From assembly GCA_934754975.1 (NCBI GenBank), contig CAKVKI010000026.1:1-16967 (forward strand): a stretch of DNA of 16,967 nt, given 5' to 3'. Source of the DNA: an uncultured Alistipes sp. (GTDB taxonomy: Bacteria; Bacteroidota; Bacteroidia; Bacteroidales; Rikenellaceae). The translations under genes were made by a program, and so were the position numbers. The notes beneath the pieces are model-generated. The model was not told the DNA's origin. It saw only the letters and a program-made list of their open reading frames with translations, and did no database searches. Of the stretch, positions 7,054-13,002 are shown piece after piece (position 1 is the first letter of the stretch; the number at the start of each line of letters is the position of its first letter).

Positions 7054-9210
7054 ATGAAAAATTATTCAGCTAAAGAGATCAAGAACATCGTACTCATCGG
7101 CGCGCCGGGCACGGGGAAAACTACCCTTGCCGAAGCGATGGCCTTTGAGGGTAAGGTCATCGACCGCAGGGGTAGTATCGAGACGAACAACACGCTCTCG
7201 GACAACACGGATATCGAGCATGAATACAAGCGCTCGATCTATTCGACGATCCTCTTCACCGAATTCATGGACCGCAAGTTGAACATCATCGACTGCCCCG
7301 GCTCGGACGACTTCTGCGGAAGTCTCTTCTCGGCGTTCAAGGTGGGCGACGTAGGCGTATTCCTGTTCAACGCCCAGAACGGCTGGGAGGTCGGCAGCGA
7401 GATCCAGGCCCGCTACGCCCGCCTGCTGCAAAAACCCGTGATCGGCGTGGTGAACCAGCTCGACACGGACAAGGCCAATTTCGAGGCTACCGTCGAGTCG
7501 ATCCGCGCCTCGTCGCGCGTGAAGCCCGTCATCGTGCAGTACCCGGTCAATCAGGGTCCCGAATTCAACGCCTTCATCGACGTGCTGCTGATGAAAATGT
7601 ACCGTTTCAAGGACAACGACGGCCACCGCGAGGAGCTGGACATTCCCGCCGAAGAGCTTGACAAGGCTCAAGAGCTGAACAAAGAGCTGGTCGAGATGGC
7701 TGCCGAACACGACGAAGCCCTCATGGAGCTTTATTTCGACAAAGGTACGCTCACGCAGGACGACATCCGCTCGGGTCTGAAAATCGGCCTCTCGAAACGC
7801 GAGGTAATGCCGATCTTCTGCACCAGCGGCAAACGCGACATCGGCACCAAGCGGCTGATGGAGTTCATCATCAACGTCGCTCCCGGCCCGCAGAAGGCTC
7901 CGAATTTCCGTTCGACCGAAGGCGAGGAGATCGCCGCCGACGAGACGGCGCCCGCCGTGGCTTTCGTATTCAAGAGCCAGGTCGAACAGCATATCGGCGA
8001 GATCACCTACTTCCGCGTGATCCGCGGCCGGATCGCCGAAGGCACCGAACTGGTGAACACCCGCACGGGCAACAAGGAGAAGATATCGCAGTTGTTCGCC
8101 GTAGCGGGCAAGAACCGCATCAAAGTCACCGAACTCATGGCAGGCGACATCGGCTGCACCGTCAAACTCAAGGGCACGCGCACGAGCGACACGCTCGCGG
8201 CGCCGTCGGCTCCTGTGACCGTCGAGCCGATCGTGTTCCCCGAACCGCGCTACCGCGCCGCCGTCAAGGCCAAGGAGCAGGGCGACGAGGAGAAGCTGGG
8301 CAAGGTGCTGAACGACGCCAAGTTCGAAGACCCGACGATTCTGGTCGAATACTCCAAGGAGTTGAAGCAGACCATCATACAGGGACAGGGCGAGCATCAC
8401 CTCAACATCCTCAAAACACGCATCGAAAAGGAGAACCGCCTCCAGTACGACTATATCGCGCCGAAGATCCCCTACCGCGAGACCATCACCAAAGTCGCAC
8501 AGGCCGACTACCGCCACAAGAAACAGTCGGGCGGCGCAGGCCAGTTCGGCGAGGTCCATATGATTATCGAGCCTTACTACGAGGGCATGCCCGAACCCAA
8601 GAACTACAAGGTTCCCGGCAAGGGCGACATGGTCGTGAATCCCAAAAACAAGGAGGAATACGACCTGCCGTGGGGCGGCAAACTGCAGTTCTACTCGGCG
8701 ATCGTGGGCGGCGCCATCGACGCGCGCTTCCTGCCCGCCATCCTGAAAGGCATCATGGAGAAGATGGACGAAGGCCCGCTGACGGGTTCCTACGCCCGCG
8801 ACATCCGCGTGGTGATTTACGACGGTAAGATGCACCCGGTGGATTCGAACGAGATTTCGTTCAAGCTGGCGGCGCGCAACGCCTTCAAGGAGGCCTTCCG
8901 CAATGCAGGGCCCAAGATCATGGAGCCGATTTACAACGTCGAAGTCCTCGTGCCGAGCGACTATATGGGCGCCGTGATGAGCGACCTCCAGAACCGCCGC
9001 GCGATGATCGCCGGCATGGAGTCCGACAAGGGCTTCGACCGCCTGAACGCCACGGTTCCGCTGGCCGAACTGTACCGTTACTCGACGACCCTTTCGTCGC
9101 TCACGTCGGGTTCGGCGACCTACACCATGAAGTTCGCTTCGTACGAACAGGTTCCGGCCGACGTGCAGGACAAACTGCTGAAAGCCTACACCGACACCGA
9201 CGAGGAGTAG
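7054..9210 (+). CDS. Elongation factor G paralogue (EF-G2 type), atypical GTPase site
   Basis: 718 residues with EF-G layout: G domain to about 290, domain II from about 300, domain III around QGQGEHHLNILKTRIEKE, domain IV with QSGGAGQFGEVHMIIEP, and domain V ending VPLAELYRYSTTLSSLTSG. The P-loop is intact as GAPGTGKTT (16-24). Residues used for GTP hydrolysis are not: the switch II motif DTPGHVDF reads DCPGSDDF (80-87), with Ser84 in place of the catalytic His; the switch I RGIT reads RSIY (60-63), with Tyr63 where Thr binds magnesium; and NKMD reads NQLD (134-137). This matches the Bacteroides EF-G2 paralogue, reported to promote translocation without GTP hydrolysis and to matter during starvation and gut colonisation (recalled literature). 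It stands alone, with its own promoter and terminator. It is not the housekeeping fusA, which should lie elsewhere. Confidence 0.9.
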   Translation: MKNYSAKEIKNIVLIGAPGTGKTTLAEAMAFEGKVIDRRGSIETNNTLSDNTDIEHEYKRSIYSTILFTEFMDRKLNIIDCPGSDDFCGSLFSAFKVGDVGVFLFNAQNGWEVGSEIQARYARLLQKPVIGVVNQLDTDKANFEATVESIRASSRVKPVIVQYPVNQGPEFNAFIDVLLMKMYRFKDNDGHREELDIPAEELDKAQELNKELVEMAAEHDEALMELYFDKGTLTQDDIRSGLKIGLSKREVMPIFCTSGKRDIGTKRLMEFIINVAPGPQKAPNFRSTEGEEIAADETAPAVAFVFKSQVEQHIGEITYFRVIRGRIAEGTELVNTRTGNKEKISQLFAVAGKNRIKVTELMAGDIGCTVKLKGTRTSDTLAAPSAPVTVEPIVFPEPRYRAAVKAKEQGDEEKLGKVLNDAKFEDPTILVEYSKELKQTIIQGQGEHHLNILKTRIEKENRLQYDYIAPKIPYRETITKVAQADYRHKKQSGGAGQFGEVHMIIEPYYEGMPEPKNYKVPGKGDMVVNPKNKEEYDLPWGGKLQFYSAIVGGAIDARFLPAILKGIMEKMDEGPLTGSYARDIRVVIYDGKMHPVDSNEISFKLAARNAFKEAFRNAGPKIMEPIYNVEVLVPSDYMGAVMSDLQNRRAMIAGMESDKGFDRLNATVPLAELYRYSTTLSSLTSGSATYTMKFASYEQVPADVQDKLLKAYTDTDEE

Positions 9211-9225
9211 AATTCGGACAAAGAG

Positions 9226-9258
9226 AGAGGGCAGGACGATCGGGTCCTGCCCTCTTTT
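9226..9258 (+). terminator. Strong intrinsic terminator after the EF-G2 gene
   Basis: A 12-bp perfect stem (AGAGGGCAGGAC at 9226-9237 with its complement at 9244-9255), a 6-base loop, and a T run directly after. It isolates the EF-G2 transcript from the repeat-protein gene. Confidence 0.9.
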
Positions 9259-9368
9259 CATAGAACGACTGTTTCCGTCCGGCAACTGCGTACCGGCGCG
9301 GCAAAGCATGCCGGAGAAACCGGCTTCCGGGTTCCGACACCCGGCATACTCCCTAAAATCCCACAGCG

Positions 9369-9995
9369 ATGCTAAGACACATTCTCGGACTGATCGCCCT
9401 GCTGACCGCCGCGGCAGGAGTTGCCCAGGTCAAAACGGTGCGGATAAACGTGAACGGGTATTTCGAAGCCGCCGTAAGCGACGGCCCGATCCGTGTGACC
9501 GTCAATGAACAGGGCCGGATCGCCCATATCGGAATGAAAGGAGCCGTAGAACGCTACCCTTATACGGATATGTACGGCCGGGGCGGATGGGTGTCGAAAG
9601 TCGGCGGCATCGTCTTCGACTACTATCCCGGACACGACGTACAGGGCCGCGGCGGCAAACTGTCGCGGGTCGGGGAGATCACGTTCGACTATTACGACAA
9701 AAACGATATTTTCGGACGCACGGGCAGGCTGTCGCGCATCGGAGGCGTTGCGTTCGACTATTACGACCGCAGCGACATCATGGGACGCAGCGGGCGGATT
9801 TCCCGCATCGGCGACTGTTCGATCGACTACTACCCCTCCGGCGACCTGACGGGCCGCGACGGAAAAATCCGGCAAATAGGAAGCTCGACGTTCGATTACG
9901 CTCCGCAAAGCGCTTTCGGCGGGTACGGCGGACGCCTCAGCTCGGGTCCGGCTTTTTTCACCGAACGGGGCATTGCATTCCAAATATGGGAGTAA
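9369..9995 (+). CDS. Exported protein built of 23-residue repeats, unknown function
   Basis: 208 residues. A signal peptide (MLRHILGLIALLTAAAGVAQ) is followed by a short beta-rich lead (KTVRINVNGYFEAAV) and about five and a half repeats with an exact period of 23. The anchor arginine of the GR pair falls at 71, 94, 117, 140 and 163, and YGGR near 186 begins a last degenerate unit. Each unit reads roughly D-x-x-G-R-x-G-(K/R)-L-S-R-I-G-x-x-x-F-D-Y-Y. Such alternating glycine, aromatic and basic residues suggest stacked beta-hairpins that could bind a surface or ligand, but this is inference. No lipobox and no sorting domain are seen, so it is probably periplasmic. It is monocistronic and I found no clear promoter in the 160 bases upstream. 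I do not recognise the family. Confidence 0.82.
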   Translation: MLRHILGLIALLTAAAGVAQVKTVRINVNGYFEAAVSDGPIRVTVNEQGRIAHIGMKGAVERYPYTDMYGRGGWVSKVGGIVFDYYPGHDVQGRGGKLSRVGEITFDYYDKNDIFGRTGRLSRIGGVAFDYYDRSDIMGRSGRISRIGDCSIDYYPSGDLTGRDGKIRQIGSSTFDYAPQSAFGGYGGRLSSGPAFFTERGIAFQIWE

Positions 9996-10176
9996 AGAGT
10001 TGAAAATTAAAAACTAGGGGGAATGGGGTGATGCGGTCCGGCGGCGGGACAGCGACAGCAGACATGCGGTCAGGCGGTGGGTAGCGGTCTTGCGGTCAGG
10101 CAGCGAACCGGCGCAGGCAGGCGATCCGGATGCGGCGGCAGGCGGACGGCAGGCGGACGGCAGGTAACGGCCATGC
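9996..10176. other. GC-rich gene-free stretch with a short 11-bp tandem repeat
   Basis: No gene is supported here. An A-rich tail follows the previous stop codon, then a G-rich low-complexity tract full of GCGG and CAGGC words. The unit GGCAGGCGGAC occurs at 10137-10147 and 10148-10158, with a partial third copy to 10164. Several frames are open because of composition, not because of coding constraint. Confidence 0.5.
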
Positions 10177-10313
10177 GCTGCGGCGGACGGCGGGCCGTCC
10201 GGTTGCAACACCTGTTACACCTGTTACACTTGTTACATCTGTTACAGTTGTTACAGTTGTTACACGGGAAGGGGCACCCCTGTAACAGTGTAACAGTGTA
10301 ACAAGGTAACAAA
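10177..10313 (+). repeat. Palindromic TGTTACA repeat element, copy A
   Basis: The element has four parts. A GC-rich flank at 10177-10203 comes first. Next are seven 9-base units with core TGTTACA (the first, TGCAACA, is degenerate) starting at 10204, 10213, 10222, 10231, 10240, 10249 and 10258. A central GGGGCACCCC follows at 10271-10280. Then come four 8-base units with the complementary core TGTAACA (the last is GGTAACA), starting at 10281, 10289, 10297 and 10305. The two arms could pair into a long hairpin. The block 10271-10304 is identical over 34 bases to the reverse complement of 10851-10884 in copy B. It is not an insertion sequence in the usual sense, since no transposase is present. 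Confidence 0.85.
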
Positions 10314-10338
10314 AAACACGCCGCCGGAGGGATGTGTT

Positions 10339-10356
10339 TTTCTAAACTTTTAGAAA
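10339..10356. promoter_or_regulatory. Perfect 18-bp palindrome upstream of the cassette promoter
   Basis: TTTCTAAACTTTTAGAAA has perfect 8-base arms around a 2-base centre. It ends 15 bases before the -33 TTG at 10372, that is at about -53 to -70 from the predicted start. This is where an activator dimer could bind. No regulator is identified. Confidence 0.45.
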
Positions 10357-10371
10357 TTCGCACCTTCCCTC

Positions 10372-10402
10372 TTGACAAACGTCCCGGCATGTCGTATCTT
10401 TG
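10372..10402 (+). promoter_or_regulatory. Near-perfect Bacteroidetes promoter inside the inverted-repeat cassette
   Basis: TTG at 10372-10374 and TATCTTTG at 10395-10402, with 20 bases between, match the -33/-7 consensus and spacing. Transcription should begin near 10409. A short inverted repeat, TGGCG at 10406-10410 with CGCCA at 10417-10421, would lie at the very 5' end of the RNA. Confidence 0.75.
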
Positions 10403-10441
10403 TAGTGGCGGCATAACGCCAAATCATCCGAATATAAATCT

Positions 10442-10768
10442 ATGGAAGCTACCGTAAATATACGGAAGCAGCACCGTCGTTTTCATAACGGACGTACCGT
10501 TACGAAGTATCGGCGCGATACGGGACATATCGTTATGCAGCATCGCCATGATATCGAGCCGCAGGACAGCGCGGGCATTTACCAAGCCATCTCTCCGGGC
10601 AACCGGGCAAGCCCCTATGCACGGCGACGACCGGCTGTACGTAAAGGCGATGCGGGCAGGAACTCACCGAACTGCCCCGTAAAGACGATGCAGGCAGGAA
10701 CTCGTCGGACCGTACACAAAAGCGATGCGGGCCGTCAAGCGCGGCCTGCCAACGCTTTCGAAGGATAA
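10442..10768 (+). CDS. Doubtful 108-codon ORF behind a strong promoter
   Basis: The ATG lies about 33 bases after the predicted transcription start, a normal leader length. The predicted protein is very basic (MEATVNIRKQHRRFHNGRTV at the start, then many Arg, His and Pro) and is not recognised; no domain, signal peptide or membrane span is seen. The last third is encoded by imperfect 38-base repeats. Since 38 is not a multiple of three, the repeats are read in different frames, which argues against selection on the protein there. The transcript may instead be a non-coding RNA, or the gene may be real only in its first 60 codons, or decayed. The low score reflects these alternatives. Confidence 0.28.
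   Translation: MEATVNIRKQHRRFHNGRTVTKYRRDTGHIVMQHRHDIEPQDSAGIYQAISPGNRASPYARRRPAVRKGDAGRNSPNCPVKTMQAGTRRTVHKSDAGRQARPANAFEG
10641..10740 (+). repeat. Imperfect 38-bp repeats, about 2.6 copies
   Basis: The words GTAAAG, CGATGC, GGGCAGGAACTC and variants recur with offsets of 38 and 37 bases: CGATGC lies at 10648, 10686 and 10723. Copies 1 and 2 agree over most of their first 25 bases and then diverge. The third copy is truncated. Confidence 0.65.
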
Positions 10769-10848
10769 TCGACCTCGAGTCCGCACCTCCGACACACCCT
10801 GCCGCCATACGGCAAGAAGCAGTTTTTGCCGGCGTGAAGTCCGTCTTT

Positions 10849-10941
10849 TTTTGTTACACTGTTACACTGTTACAGGGGTGCCCCCGGGGTGTAACAACTG
10901 TAACAGATGTAACAACCGGACAGCCCGCCGTCCGCCGCAGC
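10849..10941 (-). repeat. Palindromic TGTTACA repeat element, copy B (inverted)
   Basis: On the plus strand three 8-base TGTTACA units (10852, 10860, 10868) precede a GGGGTGCCCC core. Three 9-base TGTAACA units (10890, 10899, 10908) follow, and then a GC-rich flank to 10941 that is the reverse complement of the copy A flank, apart from one transition. The element is therefore the same as copy A in the opposite orientation, with fewer repeat units in its 9-base arm (three against seven). Confidence 0.85.
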
Positions 10942-11074
10942 CGACCACACGCCCCACCGGTTGCCGCCGAAGCGCATGACTCCCGACAAGCCCCCGGGGA
11001 ATCCCGAATCTCAACTGTCAGGCGCCCCGAACCGGGGTATTTCACGACCGAGACGTCCCCAAACCGCCCCGCCG
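10942..11074. other. Gene-free stretch downstream of the S41 peptidase
   Basis: I see nothing definite here. CCCCG and CGGGG at 11025-11037 can form a small hairpin beyond the S41 stop, but no T run follows on the minus strand, so it is not called a terminator. Confidence 0.4.
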
Positions 11075-12847
11075 TCAATTCACAACCGGACCGGATTTGC
11101 CTTTGCGGAGAATTTCGAGCGCCTTGTCGAGGATCTCGTCGCGGCCCGCTTTCAGCCCCTCGACGGTCGGACGGACTTCGACGTCGATCCGCACGCCCCG
11201 GCGCTGGACCGTCACGCCGTCGCTGTAATACCATCCCAGTCCCGAAAAACCGGTCTTGATACCGCCCGGCAGATAAATAAATGTAATATTCCCATTGGCT
11301 CCGGACGATTGATTGCCCACAACGACGACATCGCTGCAGGTCTGAAACCACTGCACATGCGTTTCCCCGGCGCTTTGGGTTCCGTTATCGACCAGCACCG
11401 CAATCGGGTAACGGTTCCGCCGGGGCCGCATCCACACCGGTTCGGGATCGGCCGAAGAAGCGAAAACGCCCGGCAACGACAGAATCGGATAGGTATAAGT
11501 CTGACATTTAGACATAAAAAGAGAATCGTCCGTCAGCACATATTTCCCGACAAACCTGCTGAAAGCCGGGTCATAGGGGTAGTGCCGCAGATCGACGACC
11601 AGTCCGGCAGCATGTTCGAGCAGGTCCGCCAGCGGTTTTTCATCCTTGGCTGTAAAAGTCACCGGATCAATATAAGCGATCCCGCCGCCCAGATCGGCAT
11701 AGGGACCGTATCTCCAGTCGAAATCATTCCATGAACCCGTAACGGCGACCAATGTATCGCGTTCGACGCCGTCCCTGCGGTAACGAATACGCACCGACGT
11801 ATTGCGCGGCGACCGCAGAATCGCATCGGCCGTGCGGTCGCACACCCGCGCCTCGTTCGAGCAGGGAACATAGTCCCGCACCTCCCGTTTGAAATGTTCC
11901 ACCGGAAGGCCGTCCACCGAGACGATTTCATCGCCCGCCTGCAATCCGGACCCGACATCGGACGGACGCGAAACGGTATCGGGCATCGCCACGATCAGTT
12001 TTCCTTCGGCATAAGCCGTCGTCACCGGCGCCCGGTAGATCCCGAATACCGAGTTTACCGCGCCCCAGTCGGCATGGCTGTCGTTCGTCCGGGCGATCAT
12101 GCGCCACATCGTCCGGTTGTAAGTGCCGTCGGGCAGCGCGATCATGCGGGCGGTATATTCGGGCAGCACGTCGGCCCACGGCTTGTCGGTCAGGTGCTTA
12201 TAGGGAAAGAAATATTCGACCATGTTCCAGAAACGGAACGCGGCCAGCAGGCGGTACCCGCAGTCGGGGTCGGTCATCTCCGCATAAGGCTCCTCGCCGG
12301 CGAATCCGGCGTTCGGGGCCTCCAAATTATACTCCTTATAGAAACATTTCGTTACATAGCGGTTCCCGCGGCTGCGGTCGGCATAACGCAGTTTTTCGAG
12401 CCGTTCGCAGAGGGGCCGCCCCAGCCGCGCCGCGTCGTGCGTCCAGCCCAGGTCGGTCCGGTAAGCGTCCAGCCGGTTCGGCGGCGGCGAATCGTACTGT
12501 TCCGGAGCGGTGCCGTAAGCCCCCAGCCCGTCGATCCATTCGCACAACACCCGGTTGCGGGTCCGACTGTCGGCGTGCGCCACTTCGGGCAGCAGTTCGA
12601 ACAGTTCGTAGTCGATGTTGTACTTATCGTCCGCAAAGACCGGGTGGTGGTACTTCACATAGCCCCAGACGCGGCACAGCACGCCGAGGTTTTCGATGAC
12701 CTGCGGATTGCAGGCATCGAGCGAATCGGGCGCGAAACCCGACGAGACGGAGTAGTCGGCATAGGATTTGGCCGGACTGCAGGAGTGCAGACAGGCGGAC
12801 GCCCCGCAAACGAAGGCGGCGACGGCCAGAAATAGACGAGGTTTCAT
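11075..12847 (-). CDS. PDZ-containing S41 family peptidase, probable lipoprotein
   Basis: 590 residues. The N-terminus (MKPRLFLAVAAFVCGASACLHSCS) is a signal sequence with cysteines at 19 and 23, either of which could be the lipidated residue, so the protein is likely membrane-anchored outside the cytoplasm. A family-like N-terminal helical region (FRFWNMVEYFFPYKHLTDKPW at 204-224) comes before NDSHADWG (255-262), whose His258 sits where this S41 branch has its catalytic histidine. A PDZ domain follows at about 275-365 (GLQAGDEIVSVDGLPV). The C-terminal tail-specific protease fold contains VDLRHYP and the nucleophile motif DNGTQSAGETHV with Ser492 and Glu495. Its substrate is unknown. It is transcribed divergently from the phosphate transporter, with 155 bases between the starts, and no gene follows it closely. 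The fold is certain; the exact triad is inferred. Confidence 0.88.
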   Translation of the reverse strand: MKPRLFLAVAAFVCGASACLHSCSPAKSYADYSVSSGFAPDSLDACNPQVIENLGVLCRVWGYVKYHHPVFADDKYNIDYELFELLPEVAHADSRTRNRVLCEWIDGLGAYGTAPEQYDSPPPNRLDAYRTDLGWTHDAARLGRPLCERLEKLRYADRSRGNRYVTKCFYKEYNLEAPNAGFAGEEPYAEMTDPDCGYRLLAAFRFWNMVEYFFPYKHLTDKPWADVLPEYTARMIALPDGTYNRTMWRMIARTNDSHADWGAVNSVFGIYRAPVTTAYAEGKLIVAMPDTVSRPSDVGSGLQAGDEIVSVDGLPVEHFKREVRDYVPCSNEARVCDRTADAILRSPRNTSVRIRYRRDGVERDTLVAVTGSWNDFDWRYGPYADLGGGIAYIDPVTFTAKDEKPLADLLEHAAGLVVDLRHYPYDPAFSRFVGKYVLTDDSLFMSKCQTYTYPILSLPGVFASSADPEPVWMRPRRNRYPIAVLVDNGTQSAGETHVQWFQTCSDVVVVGNQSSGANGNITFIYLPGGIKTGFSGLGWYYSDGVTVQRRGVRIDVEVRPTVEGLKAGRDEILDKALEILRKGKSGPVVN

Positions 12848-12914
12848 GCAGCAGTGAGATTGGTGATTACAAAACGCAAGATCTCTGGATTTTAGTACGT
12901 CCCGCGGAGCTTCA

Positions 12915-12931
12915 TGTTAAATTAATGTTAA
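12915..12931. promoter_or_regulatory. Candidate Pho box between the S41 and PiT genes
   Basis: TGTTAA occurs at 12915-12920 and 12926-12931, an 11-base period. On the minus strand this reads TTAACA-N5-TTAACA, the same form as a Bacillus PhoP box, and 11-base direct repeats are also the PhoB arrangement in E. coli (established knowledge). It lies about 40 bases before the -7 box of a phosphate transporter gene. The surroundings are AT-rich, so chance is possible. Confidence 0.4.
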
Positions 12932-12969
12932 TATTCGGCGGTAAAACCGTTTCATCGGGAAAAATGGCG

Positions 12970-12977
12970 TAAATTTG
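12970..12977 (+). promoter_or_regulatory. -7 box (TAAATTTG) for the phosphate transporter
   Basis: TAAATTTG fits TAnnTTTG exactly. The -33 element is weak: TTTC at 12950-12953 is the best candidate. The start codon at 13003 lies 25 bases after the box, giving a short leader. A weak -33 would suit a promoter that needs an activator. Confidence 0.6.
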
Positions 12978-13002
12978 TTCACAATTTGCACTAAACCCTA
13001 AC

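Noticed and set aside
7066..9309. 747-codon minus-strand frame opposite the EF-G2 gene
   Set aside because: A shadow of the EF-G2 coding strand; it also reads through the terminator hairpin and has no recognisable product.
10204..10311. CRISPR array
   Set aside because: Units of 8-9 bases abut with no spacers, and no cas genes are near.
10070..10414. Cysteine/asparagine-rich minus-strand protein (CNNCNNCNRC pattern)
   Set aside because: The pattern is a direct result of translating the 9-base TGTTACA repeats, and the frame ignores the promoter, which points the other way.
10810..10851. Terminator of the cassette transcript
   Set aside because: A six-pair hairpin (CGGCAA/TTGCCG) is separated from the T run by about 14 bases, so it does not form a canonical intrinsic terminator.
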